Source of the DNA: JAJFUI01 sp963754135
GTDB lineage: Bacteria > Planctomycetota > Planctomycetia > Pirellulales > Thermoguttaceae
Assembly (NCBI GenBank): GCA_963754135.1
Contig: CAVWEY010000003.1
Span: forward strand, 2,170,001 to 2,234,000
DNA: 64,000 nucleotides
Direction: 5' to 3'
Position numbers and translations under genes: made by a program. The notes under the pieces were generated by a model. It was not told the DNA's origin. It saw only the letters and a list, made by a program, of their open reading frames with translations, and ran no database searches. Below are positions 19,352 to 29,315 of the stretch, piece after piece (the stretch's first letter is position 1; every line of letters starts with the position of its first letter).

Positions 19352-21101
19352 TCACTTCTCCCCCTTTTGCGTCATCGTTTCCGAAACGTCCTGGGGCAGG
19401 GTGGCAGGCAGATCGAGGGTGAAGCGGCAGCCTTGGCCCGGCTCGCTCTCGACGACGATCTTACCGCCGTGCTCGCCCAAGATCTTCTGGCTCACCGGCA
19501 GTCCGAGGCCGGTGCCGCGGCTCTTTTTGGTCGAGACGAAGGGGCTAAAGAGGTCGGCCATCTGCTCGGCGGGGATGCCCGGCCCGTTGTCCGTCACCAC
19601 GATCCGCGCAATCCCTTCCTTGGGCAGGTATTGCGAGGCGACTTCGACGCGGCCGCCGCGATCTTTGCTGTCGGCAGGGGTCCCGTCCGGCGGACGGGAC
19701 CTACCAGGCGGCTCGCGCTCGCCCACCGCGTCCAGGGCGTTGGTGACCACGTTCAAGACGGCGCGATGGATGCCCTCGGGATCGAACACCAGCGTGGGCA
19801 TCGGCTCGCCCGGCCGCCAATCCAGCTCGACCTCCTCCTCCTCGGCCCGGACGCGCATCAGTTCGATCACGTCGGCGATAACTTCGTTGAGGTCGGCGGC
19901 CGAAAGGTCGGGTTCGCGGTCCTTGCTGAAGGTGAGCATGTCGAGGACCAGGGCGGAGATGCGGTTCTGGTTCCGCTCGACAATGTTCCAGCCTTTGCGG
20001 GTGACGTCCTCGTCATGGTCCTTCAGGCCCATTTCGATCAGGTAGCTGCCGCCGCGGATGCCCTGCAAGATGTTCTTGATGTGGTGCGAGAGGGTGGCGA
20101 TGGTCTGGCCCACGGCCGCCAACCGCTCGGCCTGGACCATCGCGGAATAGTAGCGGGTGTCCTCGACGGCCAGGGCCGCCTGGTGGCCGATGGCGATCAT
20201 CAGCTTCAGATGGTCCTCGGTGAAGCGGTTGCCGCCCTGCTGGATCAACTGCTGGGCGGAGGTGGAGGTGTCGATGTAGATCACGCCCACCACGTCGTAG
20301 CGGCCTTGCATGGGGACGCAAATCGCCTCGCGGACGCCCATCTGCACGATGCTCCCGCCGGGGTCCCATCGCTCGTCCTGGCGGGCGTCGCTGGTCAAGA
20401 CGCCTTCGTTCCGCTCGACCACGTAATCGAGGATCGTCTTGCTGATGGTGATCCGCCCGTCGGCGCGGGCGCCCTTGCGGGTGCGGCGGACCTTCGGCTG
20501 GAGGGTCTTGTTGAGCGGATCCATGAGCATGATGCAGCCGCGGTCCGCCTCGACCCACTCGAAGATGAGTTCCATGATCCGCTGGAGTAACTGGTCAATG
20601 TCCAGCGTGTGGCTTACGGCCAGCGCGGTGCGGTACATGACTTGGAGGTTGCTCCGCGCGGGCGAGCCACGAGTTCTGGGGAAGCTCGGCTTGGACGTCG
20701 AAGATGCGGCTCCCCTCTTGCTGCGTGAACGAGCGGACGATGTGGGCGCGATCGCCGGGCTCGGCGGCCGGACCGATGCTGACCACCGCGGCCAGGTCTT
20801 CCAGCGGCTCCTCGGCGGGGCCGGTGTAGAGCATGAGCGTGCGGCCCAGTTGGAGCTGGTCGCCGCTACTGAGCCGATGGTGGCGGATCCGCTGGCCGTT
20901 GACAAACGTGCCGTTGCTGCTGCCTAAGTCCGAGATGGCGTAATCGTTCTCGGTGCGGCGGATTTCGGCGTGGTGGCGGGAGACCTCGGTGTCGTGGACC
21001 TGGATGGTGTTCGACGGGTCACGGCCCAGGCGGACGGCCGGCTCGGTCAACTCGAAGCGGCTGCCCTGATCGGCGCCGCGGATGACGAATAGCGTCGGCA
21101 C
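19352..21101 (-). CDS. FHA-GAF sensor histidine kinase (frameshifted)
   Basis: ATG 21101 begins MPTLFVIRGADQG. An FHA domain follows (LGRDPSNTIQV, SRHHAEI, LGSSNGTFVNG), then a GAF domain, then a kinase core with phospho-accepting His in TLSHHIKNILQ, N-box VVTNALDAV, G1 DNGPGIP and G2 GTGLGLP. No membrane segment, so it is a cytosolic kinase. The FHA part and the GAF-kinase part are in different frames, joining near 20663 (NSWLARA / RSNLQVMYRTA). A GTCCCGTCCGG palindrome (19680-19700) is read in frame as GRSRPPDGT inside the ATPase domain. The receiver gene upstream overlaps it by 55 bp. Confidence 0.85.
19680..19700. repeat. GTCCCGTCCGG palindrome inside kinase gene
   Basis: Perfect inverted repeat, read in frame; related to the GTCCCGCC family at 44414-44489. 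Confidence 0.75.
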
Positions 21102-21541
21102 GGTGCATGCCCCGACTTTGGGGGTAGAGGAGTTTCAGTTCCGGCTTGCCCTTCCAGTAACTCCTCGATTCTACGGATCAAGGGGGCATAATGATAGGGC
21201 TTGCGGACGAATTCCCCTTTCGGCAGCCGGTCACGCCAGCCTCGCAGGCTGCCCAGAAGCACCAAGTGGGGCTCATACTCTGGCTGTAGGGCAGGCATCT
21301 TGCCTGCCTTGTCAGGAGCAGGCAAGATGTCTGCTCTACAGAAGGCCGGTGGGATGCCGGCATCCCAAGACTCGATGTCCAACACAATCAGGTCGGGGCG
21401 ATGGCGGCGGGCCAGTTCCAGGCCGGTTTCCGCCTTGCCGGCCGCCAGGGTTCGTACCCCCCGGCGCTCGAGGGCGGTTTGCAGCACCTCGCGGGTTTCC
21501 TCCGACCGATCCACAATCAGCACATTGCACTGGCCGTTCAT
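21047..21541 (-). CDS. single-domain response regulator with repeat-derived insert
   Basis: 164 aa. Receiver features: acidic start VLIVDRSEE, phospho-acceptor Asp in DLIVLDIES, and conserved Lys in FVRKPYHYAPL. Between the Asp and the later strand a paired palindrome (21284-21341) is translated (PPAFCRADILPAP, KAGKMPALQ), adding about 25 residues to the receiver core; whether the fold tolerates it is unknown. The 3' end overlaps the FHA kinase start by 55 bp, suggesting translational coupling as a two-component pair. Confidence 0.75.
   Translation of the reverse strand: MNGQCNVLIVDRSEETREVLQTALERRGVRTLAAGKAETGLELARRHRPDLIVLDIESWDAGIPPAFCRADILPAPDKAGKMPALQPEYEPHLVLLGSLRGWRDRLPKGEFVRKPYHYAPLIRRIEELLEGQAGTETPLPPKSGHAPCRRYSSSAAPIRAAASS
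21284..21341. repeat. paired CTGTAGGGCAGGC inverted repeat inside receiver gene
   Basis: Arms GTAGGGCAGGCATCTTGCC and its complement frame a short loop. It is in frame with the surrounding gene. Confidence 0.8.
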
Positions 21542-21636
21542 GGCAATACCATCCCTGGTGGGGGTCGGCGGGACATCCTTGTCCTACCGAAAGGGCGAGA
21601 GGATAGCGTGGCCGCCGATCCGTGTCAAAGCCAGAT

Positions 21637-22659
21637 TTAGCCGTGCATCGGCAGCGGCACGAGCCATTGTTCGAAGAATGCGGCGACCGTTTGCAGCCGG
21701 ACACCGGGGTCCCATTGGCATTGGGCGATCACGCCGCCGGAGCCGAAGTCCAGCGTCCGGCGGACGGCCAGCACCGAGTCGCGGAACTCTTCGGGCGTGC
21801 CCGGCTCGCGGAGCCGGCGGCGGTCCATTCCGCCCCAGAACGTCACCCGGCCGCGGTAGCGCTTGGCCAACCGCTGGGGGTTCAGCAAATGCAACTCGCA
21901 ATGAATGGCGTCGACGCCGAGTCTCACCAGGTCGCCGAAGATGTCCAGGATGTTCCCGTCGGAGTGGAAGAAGACGAACTTATCCTTGGCGTGGAGGATT
22001 TTGCAGTATTGGCGATAGAGCGGGCGGAACAGGTCCCGCCACATTTCCGGGGCGATCACCAATCCATCGGGCGTGCCCCAATCATCGCGCAGCGCCACGC
22101 CGTCAACCTCGGTCTCCGCCCAGCGTTCCAGCTCCTTGCAGGCGAAGTCGTGGAGCATGGCCAGCAGACTGCGGACTTCGCCGGTCCCGCGGGCCAGTTC
22201 CACCAGGGCCGCCTCGCTGCCGCAGAGCATCCGCAGGCGATCCAGCGGCCGGACTTCCGACCAGGCCAGCACGAACCGGCTGGTCGTCGGGCAAAGCCTG
22301 TCCGCCTTGGCAAACCGGGCGTGATCGATGACCGCGGCCGGCGGTTGGTAGGAGGCGATCTTCGACGGATCAGCCAGAGGCGACTGCTTCAAGTCCGGCG
22401 GGGCGCCCTGCCCAGCAACGTGCCAGACGCATCCCCAGGCGTCCGTATGATCGTTCTCCTTGCCATGCTTGCCGTGCGGGCGCTTGCCGCCGTGCGGCGC
22501 GGCCTCGGCCGTGACAACGTCACTGGGATAGCGGACGTTGATCTCGGCCAGTTCCTCCGCCTGCAAATAGTCCTCACCGGAGGGTATCCAGAGGTCCCGG
22601 GGGACGCGGGGAACGGGTTCGTGGTTGAGGGTCTTGACGACCAGTTCGCGCGACGTCAT
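21637..22659 (-). CDS. uroporphyrinogen decarboxylase-like (URO-D) methyltransferase-type protein
   Basis: 340 aa from ATG 22659 (MTSRELVVKTLNHEPVPRVP), the usual beginning of corrinoid-linked URO-D proteins of the MtaA/CmuA type. Further features: WGTPDGLVIAPEMWRDLFRP, FFHSDGNILDIFGDLVRLGVDAIH and RVTFWGGMD. True HemE residues for porphyrin binding are not evident, so methyl transfer from a corrinoid or an unknown substrate is more likely than haem synthesis. No corrinoid protein or partner methyltransferase is nearby. Confidence 0.75.
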   Translation of the reverse strand: MTSRELVVKTLNHEPVPRVPRDLWIPSGEDYLQAEELAEINVRYPSDVVTAEAAPHGGKRPHGKHGKENDHTDAWGCVWHVAGQGAPPDLKQSPLADPSKIASYQPPAAVIDHARFAKADRLCPTTSRFVLAWSEVRPLDRLRMLCGSEAALVELARGTGEVRSLLAMLHDFACKELERWAETEVDGVALRDDWGTPDGLVIAPEMWRDLFRPLYRQYCKILHAKDKFVFFHSDGNILDIFGDLVRLGVDAIHCELHLLNPQRLAKRYRGRVTFWGGMDRRRLREPGTPEEFRDSVLAVRRTLDFGSGGVIAQCQWDPGVRLQTVAAFFEQWLVPLPMHG

Positions 22660-22893
22660 GGAGATGTGACACGAGGTGCTGGTTTCCGAGAACAATTTGC
22701 CCCTAGTGGGGGTGGTCGATTGGGGAAATTATACCATGAGAGCCACGGCGTCAACGGGGCCGGCCAGAAATCGTGTTTCTTCCTCATTCTCCCCCCCAAT
22801 CGGCAGGCTATAGTTGAATGGTGCCGCGGTTGTGCCGCTGCAAAGCCGCAAGCGGCGGTGATGCCCCATCAATGCGCAACAAGGACCGTTTCC

Positions 22894-23310
22894 ATGCCGT
22901 TGTTCACCAAGAATCGAGACTCCGGGGTCAAGAGCTTCGTGCTCAAGTTGGTTAACAACCACTGCCCAGGGCTGAAGGCCCTGACGGAGGGCCCCCGCAT
23001 GGACAGCCGGGTCACCGTGGTGGTCGCGGTGATGGTGGCGCCCCTGGACGGCGGGCAAGTCCAGGTCCGCCGGGCGTTTACGGCCGTGACCAAGGAGTTC
23101 TCGAGCACCGGCGTGGCGGTCGTGCTCGCGCGGCCCAGCGGACTGGACGAAGTCCTGCTGGGCTTCCGCTTCGAGGGGGAGATGACCTTCCTGCGGGCCA
23201 AAGCGCGGCACCTCAGCCCCATCGGCGGCGGCTTCTTCCAACTCGGATTCAAGCTGCTGGAGGTAGTCACGCCAGCCGACTATCCCAAGCTCGAATCGCT
23301 GAGCATCTGA
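22894..23310 (+). CDS. small PilZ-like protein
   Basis: 138 aa from ATG 22894 (MPLFTKNRDSGVKSFVLKL). The segment VRRAFTAVTKEFSSTGVAVVLARP, with downstream beta strands (EVLLGFRFEGEMTFLRAKARH, then GGGFFQLGFKL), resembles a PilZ beta barrel with the D/ExSxxG motif. The RxxxR c-di-GMP motif is only partly visible. If correct it would sense c-di-GMP. A much longer open frame extends upstream but is antisense to the URO-D gene and is not coding. Confidence 0.55.
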   Translation: MPLFTKNRDSGVKSFVLKLVNNHCPGLKALTEGPRMDSRVTVVVAVMVAPLDGGQVQVRRAFTAVTKEFSSTGVAVVLARPSGLDEVLLGFRFEGEMTFLRAKARHLSPIGGGFFQLGFKLLEVVTPADYPKLESLSI

Positions 23311-23337
23311 TTGCCGCCGGCGGGAAGATCATCGCCT

Positions 23338-25244
23338 TCACACCGCGTCCAGGCTTTCGTCGCGCGGCTCTTGAATCTCGTGCAGCAGGTGCCTAGCCAA
23401 GTGGCTGTGCCGGCGGCTGTAAAGGAAGTAGATCACCAGGCCCACCACCAGCCAGACTCCCAGCCGAAGCCAAGTGATCGGCGGCAGGAAGAGCATCAGC
23501 ACCACGTTGACGAATATGCCCAGCGGGCCGACAACCCACAACGCCGGGCAGCGGAACGGCCGGGTGGCGTTGGGACGCTGCACCCGCAGGATCATCACCG
23601 CCGCACAGACCATCACGAAGGCCAAGAGCGTGCCGATGTTGACCATCTTGGCAATTTCCTGGATGGGCGTCAGGGCGGCCACCAGGCAAATCACCCCGCC
23701 GGTGGCCATCGTGGCCACGTGCGGCGTGCGGAAGCGGGGGTGGATTTCACCGAAGATGCCGGGGAGCAGGCCGTCGCGGGCCATGGCCATGAAGACCCTC
23801 GCCTGGCTCAAGAACAACACCAGCAAGACGCTCGTCATGCCCGCCAACCCGCCAGCCGAGATCAGCACCGTGGCGCCCCGCAGCACGGGGCTGCCTGTTT
23901 CTTCCGCCCGCTGGCCAAACGCCACCGCGATGGGCGCATGCACATCTATTTTCGGATACGGCACCATGCCCGTTATCACCGCCGCCACGGCCATGTAGAG
24001 AATCGTGCATAGCACCAGCGAGGTGATGATGCCGATGGGGACGTCGCGCTGTGGCCGCCGGGCCTCTTCCGCGTGGGTCGAGATCGAATCGAACCCGATG
24101 TAGGCGAAGAACACGATCGACGCCCCGAGCATAATCCCCGACAGGCCGTAGGGCATAAAGGGCGACCGCGTGGCGTCGTCGATGGGCTGGAGCCAGCGGT
24201 TCAGCCCCATCCAACCCAGCAACCCCCAATTGTCCAACTCTTTGGCGACACCTTCTTCGCGGACCTTCGGCAACAGCTTTTCGACGATTTCAAGGTCCTC
24301 TGGCGCGTTCAGCGGGGCGGTGTGAATCTGCTGCTTGGCGGCGGCCCGCCGGCGGCTGCCTTCCTCTGGCGAAAGCCGGCCGGCGACCTCCAATCGCCCC
24401 AGTTCGTTGTGGAGCCATTCCAGCCGGCAGCGGGTGGTCAGGTCACCGGCCAAGGCCTCGACCCGTTTGGCCGGCGGATCGCCGCCGTCCCGCTTGGCGA
24501 GTTCCTTCTTCACCAGATCCACTGCGATCCGCTCCTGCGGCAGGACCCGCTGTTCGACGGGGATGCCCGTCCAGTTCCCCTGATTGATGTAGCCGATGCC
24601 GACCGCGATCACAAACAGCACCACGGTGACCTTGATGAGGACGAGCGTAGCATTGGTCCGGGCGCTCTCGCGGATTCCGCGGACGAGGATGATCGTCACC
24701 AGGATCATGATCAGGATGGAAGGGAGATTGCACCAAGCGGAACCGGCAAGCCCTTCCACGTGTGAAAAAGGGTCGTAAAGCAGCCGCTTGGGGATTTCCC
24801 AGGGTTCCTTGGTGAACAACTTGCCGATCGAGACGATCAGCTCGTTCAGATAGCTGGACCAAGACGAGGCGACGGCGGCCGTGCCCATCGAGTATTCCAG
24901 GATCAGGTCCCAGCCGATGATCCAGGCGAAGATCTCGCCCAGCGTGGTGTAGGCGTAGGCGTAGACGCTGCCGGCCACGGGGGCCATGGCGGCGAACTCG
25001 GCGTAGCACAGGGCGGCCAGGCGCAGCCCACGGCGGCGACGGCAAAGGAGAGGATGATGGCCGGCCCGCCGTAGTCGGCCGCCGCCACGCCGGTCAGCAC
25101 GAAGATGCCCGCCCCGATGATGCAGCCCACGCCCAGCGACGTGAGCGACACCGGCCCCAGGATGCGGCGCAAGCGGTGCTCGCCGGCCATCTTGGCCAGC
25201 AGCATCTCGAAGTTTTTTCGGGCGAAGACGTGCTTCCAACTCAT
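23338..25244 (-). CDS. APC-family cationic amino-acid transporter (frameshifted)
   Basis: Starts at ATG 25244 (MSWKHVFARKNFEMLL). About 12-14 membrane helices; the first carries the APC signature LGVGCIIGAGIFVLTG, and later AYIGFDSISTHAEEARRPQRD is typical of CAT-type permeases. A soluble helical insertion of about 110 residues sits after the fifth to sixth helix (from GIPVEQRVLPQERI), which is unusual. The frame changes near 25020 (SFAVAAVG / LAALCYAEFAAMAPVAGS), read here as an indel. Lies 45 bp downstream of cstA on the same strand. Confidence 0.82.
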
Positions 25245-25288
25245 ACGATGCCATCTCCGCAGTAGCCGTCGCCGTTCCGGGGCGTGCC

Positions 25289-27214
25289 TCAAGCCGACTC
25301 CTCTGCCGCCGGTTGTGCCTCGGTCCGCGGCGGCTCCGTGCGCCAAGAGCAAGTACCACCGCCGCCCCGTCTCGATCAGGATCAGTCCGCCCAACGCGAT
25401 CATAAACGACACCAGTACAGACATCAAGCGGCAGGTGAACCGTTCGTCGGCCGAAACCGTGGGCAGTGCTTGCCGCAGCCACCACAAATTGACGCTCTCG
25501 ACGCCCGCCGTGAACACGGTAATGCCCACCACGACGAATGGTATGCCGGTGCACAGCGCATACACCCGCTTCGGTGCGCGCTGCAACAGATAGGTGGTTC
25601 CCAGCGCCAAGCCGATCACCGCCAGCAATTGGTTGCCGATTCCGTTCATCAGCCACAACGGTTCGATCTCGAAGTTGTACAGCAGATATCCCCAAAGTCC
25701 GCAGACGACGACGCTGGCGGTCACGTTGAGGGTCCAAGACACCTCATGGCTGCGGCGGGGTTGCGGGCTAAACCAAAGCAGCGTGTCCTGGAGGATAAAT
25801 CTGGCCACGCGCGTGCCCGTCTCCAAGAGCGTGAGGATGAACAGCGCCTCGAACATGATGACGAAGTGATACAGGTAGGCCGTGATCGTCATGAGGTATT
25901 TTGGCGGAGTGTGGGGCTTGCCGGCGCCGCCGCCGGCGGCCGGCATGTCGGAGAAGATCTTGGCCATGCCGATGGCCAACGTGACGGCGCCGCCCGCCCG
26001 TCCCGAAAGACTCTCTTTCATGCCGGCCATTTCCTTCAAGCGGTCGAACTCGCGGGGCGCAAGTCCCAGTGGTAGTCCGTCTGCGCCCGCTCTACAATCT
26101 CGGCATACTGCCGCGGTTTGACGTTGATCTGGAAATAGTCGCCCGGCTCCAGGGCGCAGGCGGCGATCAGGGCGGTCAGCGAAACAAAGCCTTCCAGCAG
26201 CATCGCCCCGTAGCCGACCGAACGGATGTCCGACTCCTTGTTAATCATCCTGGGCGTGGTGCCGGAAGAGATCAGGGCGTGAAAACCCGACAGGGCTCCG
26301 CAGGCGATTACGATGCACACAAAGGGCCAGACCGTGCCCGGAATCGGTCCGTCGCCGTGGATGAAAGGCGTCGTCGCCGGCATTTTCAGCGTCGGCTGGG
26401 CGACCATAATGCCCACGCCCAGCAGCGCGATTACCCCCACTTTCATGTAGGAGCTGAGATAGCCCCGCGGACAGAGCAGCACCCACACGGGCAGAATCGA
26501 CACCACCGCCGCATAAACCGACAGGATCAGCGACAGTTGGCCGTGAGAAAACAGCATCCAGCCGCGATAGGCGGAGTTGTCGAACCACTGGCCGAAAATC
26601 ACGCCCGCCACAACCATCGCCATGCCGACCAACGAGGCCTCGCCGACCCGTCCCGGACGGAGCTTGTACATCCAGAAACCGGTCACCAGCGCAGCCGGGA
26701 TCGTAGCCGCGATGGCTACCGTGCCCCAGACGCTCTCCCCCAGGGCGTTGACCACAACTTTTCCCGTGGCCGCCAAGGTGGCGATGATGATGAACAAAGT
26801 TGCCACCGTGGTGGCGATTCCCACCACCGGACCGAGCAAGTCGCGGGCGATGCCGGGCAGCGATTTGCCGTCGTGCCGCACCGAGGCCAGGAGCACCACG
26901 AAGTCGTGAACTCCCCCGGCCAAACACGAGCCGATCACGATCCAACAGAAGCCGGGGAAATAGCCGAACTGGGAAGCCAGCACCGGCCCTACCAAAGGCC
27001 CCGAGCCCGCGATAGCCGCAAAATGCGCCCCGAACAGCACCAACCGCCGCGTCGGCTGGTAGTCCACGTCGTCGCGGAGCCGGTGGGCGGGCGTGACCCG
27101 CTGGTCGTTCAACACGGCCACCTTCGCCGCCAGAAACGCCCCGTAGAACCGGTAAGCGACCAGAAATGCCGCCAGCGCCGTGATCACCAGCCAGAGCGAG
27201 TTGATCGAGTCCAT
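25289..27214 (-). CDS. cstA: carbon starvation protein CstA-type peptide/pyruvate transporter (frameshifted)
   Basis: Begins MDSINSLWLVITALAAFLVAY. CstA hallmarks: RFYGAFLAAKVAVLND, HFAAIAGSGPLVGPVLA, GGVHDFVVL and ALSGFHALISSGTTPRMI. CstA proteins import peptides or pyruvate during carbon limitation. The N-terminal 390 residues and the C-terminal half (KEMAGMKESLSGRAGG onward) are in different frames joining near 26058. A second shift near 25350 is needed to reach the natural-looking stop at 25289 (TEAQPAAEESA). Without it the frame would run into the APC gene. Confidence 0.82.
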
Positions 27215-27328
27215 CGAGTGATCCCTACGAAGCTCTCCCCATCATATTACCTGTTCGCCAATTCAGCAACCACGCCGGCCGGTGGACTGGAGGACCAAAC
27301 ATCTTATAATGGCGGGCGGCTGTTACAT

Positions 27329-27357
27329 CTCGTTCCCACGCAAAGCGTGGGAACGAG
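27329..27357. repeat. CTCGTTCCCACGC palindrome
   Basis: 13-bp perfect arms with a 3-base loop, upstream of the thioredoxin reductase gene; same family as 2549-2571. Confidence 0.85.
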
Positions 27358-27389
27358 GGGTTCAAGATCGCACCGTGAAGGACCGTCAC

Positions 27390-28436
27390 ATGCCCGAAAA
27401 AGTCATTATTGTTGGCAGCGGACCCGCCGCCTGGGCGGCCGCTATCTATGCCGCCAGGGCGGCACTCAAGCCGCTCGTCTGCGAGGGGGCAATCACCGAG
27501 GAAAACCGCCTGGCCGGCACGCTCCCGTTGGGTCAGTTGGCCTTGACCACCGAGGTGGAGAACTACCCCGGCTTTCCCGCCGGCGACCTCGGGGCATACC
27601 TCGACAGCGCCATCGCCCCGGAGCGGCGGCGGCTGATGGCCCCCCACAACCGCGAAGGCGCCAGTGGCCCGGAACTGATGGACCTGATGCGCCAGCAGGC
27701 CGCCAATTTCGACACCCGCATCGTCACCGAGGACATCGTCGACGTAGATTTCGCCGTCCACCCTTTCCGCCTTTCCGCCTCCGACGGCCAGACCTACGAG
27801 TCGCAGGCCGTGATTGTGGCCACCGGGGCACGGGCGAATTATCTCGGACTGCCTTCCGAGGAGAAGTATAAGAACCGCGGCGTCAGCGCCTGTGCGGTCT
27901 GCGACGGTGCCTTGCCGCGGTTCCGCAACAAGCCGCTGGCGGTGATCGGCGGGGGCGACTCGGCCGTCGAAGAGGCCGACTACCTGAGCAAGTTCGGCAG
28001 CACCGTCTCCATGGTCCATCGCCGAGATGAGTTGCGGGCGTCGAAGATCATGGCACAGCGGGCCGCCGGCAATCCGAAGATCGAAATCCTCTGGAACCGC
28101 GCGCTGGCCGAAGTCCTGGGCACTGACAAGGAGGGTGTGACCGGCGTCCGCCTGCAAAGCACGGCCGGCGGGCCGGAGCTCAGCAAAGACGTCACCGGCG
28201 TCTTCCTGGCCATCGGCCACACGCCGAACACGGCGTTCCTGAAGGGCAAGCTGGCGCTCACGGAGAAGAAATACATCCGCTGGACGACGCCCGCCCGGAC
28301 CTATACCAGTGTCGAGGGCGTGTTTGCCGCCGGCGACGTGGCCGACGACTATTACCGTCAGGCCGTCACCGCCGCCGGCAGCGGCTGCATGGCCGCCCTG
28401 GACGCCGAGCGCTGGCTGGCGGCGAAGGGATTTTGA
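27390..28436 (+). CDS. trxB: thioredoxin reductase (NADPH, FAD)
   Basis: 348 aa from ATG 27390, with GAAGGA upstream. FAD motif GSGPAAWAA near residue 10; redox-active CAVCDG near residue 167; NADPH motif IGGGDSAVEEA; C-terminal FAD segment VFAAGDVADDYYRQAVTAAGSGCMAA. Slightly longer than usual because of an insert before residue 90 (IAPERRRLMAPHNREGASG). It reduces thioredoxin for ribonucleotide reductase and, in this genome, possibly for the thioredoxin-linked arsenate reductase encoded at 43.5 kb. Confidence 0.9.
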   Translation: MPEKVIIVGSGPAAWAAAIYAARAALKPLVCEGAITEENRLAGTLPLGQLALTTEVENYPGFPAGDLGAYLDSAIAPERRRLMAPHNREGASGPELMDLMRQQAANFDTRIVTEDIVDVDFAVHPFRLSASDGQTYESQAVIVATGARANYLGLPSEEKYKNRGVSACAVCDGALPRFRNKPLAVIGGGDSAVEEADYLSKFGSTVSMVHRRDELRASKIMAQRAAGNPKIEILWNRALAEVLGTDKEGVTGVRLQSTAGGPELSKDVTGVFLAIGHTPNTAFLKGKLALTEKKYIRWTTPARTYTSVEGVFAAGDVADDYYRQAVTAAGSGCMAALDAERWLAAKGF

Positions 28437-28461
28437 TTTGGTACAGCCATCGACGTTGGGT

Positions 28462-28533
28462 CGCACGCCCTGAGTGGAGCGAAGGGCGTGGTGGAGGGCC
28501 GAACCACACCCTTCGCTCCGCTCAGGACGTGCC
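28462..28533. repeat. paired CGCACGCCCTGAG...GGACGTGCC inverted repeat
   Basis: Two arms with GAGCGAAGGG / CCTTCGCTC form a ~72-bp hairpin between trxB and the nucleotidyltransferase gene; it could also act as a terminator for trxB. Confidence 0.75.
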
Positions 28534-28594
28534 ACCTTACGCGTTGGACGCCGAGGGCAGCTGTGCTACAATAGGAGGGGTTGGAGACTCGCCG

Positions 28595-28924
28595 ATGGTA
28601 AGCCAAGTCGCTTCCGACGTGTTTGCCGAGATTGTGCGGCGGATCCGCGCGGTTGCCAACCCGCGGAAAATCGTGCTTTTCGGCAGCCGGGCGCGGGGCG
28701 AGCACCGCCCGCAGAGCGACATCGACCTGCTGGTCATCGAAGATTCTCTGTTGCCGCGTCATCGGCGTCCGATCCCTCTCTACGCCGCGCTGGCGGACCT
28801 CCCCATCGACGTGGATACGGAAGTCGTGGTCTATACGCCCGCCGAGGTGGAAGAGTGGCGTGGCGCAAGTGCGGCGTTCGTAACCACCGCCTTGCGGGAA
28901 GGGAGGGTGCTCTATGAAGGGTGA
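28595..28924 (+). CDS. MNT-type nucleotidyltransferase (antitoxin candidate)
   Basis: 109 aa from ATG 28595. The minimal nucleotidyltransferase motif GSRARG...SDIDLLVIE is present, with the third acidic site in DVDTEVVVY. Such proteins pair with HEPN proteins and in characterised MNT/HEPN modules the MNT protein adenylylates and silences the HEPN RNase. The stop overlaps the HEPN start by 11 bp, so the two are translated together. Confidence 0.82.
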   Translation: MVSQVASDVFAEIVRRIRAVANPRKIVLFGSRARGEHRPQSDIDLLVIEDSLLPRHRRPIPLYAALADLPIDVDTEVVVYTPAEVEEWRGASAAFVTTALREGRVLYEG

Positions 28925-29297
28925 TCGGGACGTCGCCCGCGGCTGGTTGCTCAAGGCGGACAGTGACTTGGCCAATGCCGAGTTGTGTCTGGCGGCGGGA
29001 AAGGCCCTCGACACGGCCTGCTTTCACTGCCAGCAAGCAGCAGAAAAAGCACTCAAAGCCTACCTGATTGCGATGAAAGTGGAGTTCCCATTCGTTCACG
29101 ACCTGAAACGGCTTTTGGGCTACTGCTCCCGCATTGATTCCAAGTTTGACACGCTGACGGCGGCGGCACTGCGGCTTACTCCGTTTGCCGTGGCAACGCG
29201 CTACGACGACGCCTTCTGGCCGGAATCCGAGGAGGTCCAAGAGGCGCTGGAGGCAGCCCAGACGATCCGCCGTTTTGTCCAAAAACGTTTCACTTGA
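28914..29297 (+). CDS. HEPN-domain protein
   Basis: 127 aa, all helical. It has the HEPN pattern ARGWLLKADSDLANAELCL, then TACFHCQQAAEKALKAYLI, then HDLKRLLGYC and RLTPFAVATRYDD. By family it is the RNase-like or structural partner of the adjoining MNT protein. The canonical Rx4-6H catalytic motif is not clearly visible, so toxicity is uncertain. Confidence 0.8.
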   Translation: MKGDRDVARGWLLKADSDLANAELCLAAGKALDTACFHCQQAAEKALKAYLIAMKVEFPFVHDLKRLLGYCSRIDSKFDTLTAAALRLTPFAVATRYDDAFWPESEEVQEALEAAQTIRRFVQKRFT

Positions 29298-29315
29298 ATC
29301 AGGTCTCGCCTGCCA

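Noticed and set aside
4063..20663. Programmed ribosomal frameshifting as explanation of split genes
   Set aside because: The shift sites lack slippery heptamers or a shared structure and occur in many unrelated genes; indel error is simpler.
21622..22893. N-terminal extension of the PilZ-like gene (562-aa ORF)
   Set aside because: The extension is antisense to the URO-D gene; ATG 22894 gives a compact single domain.
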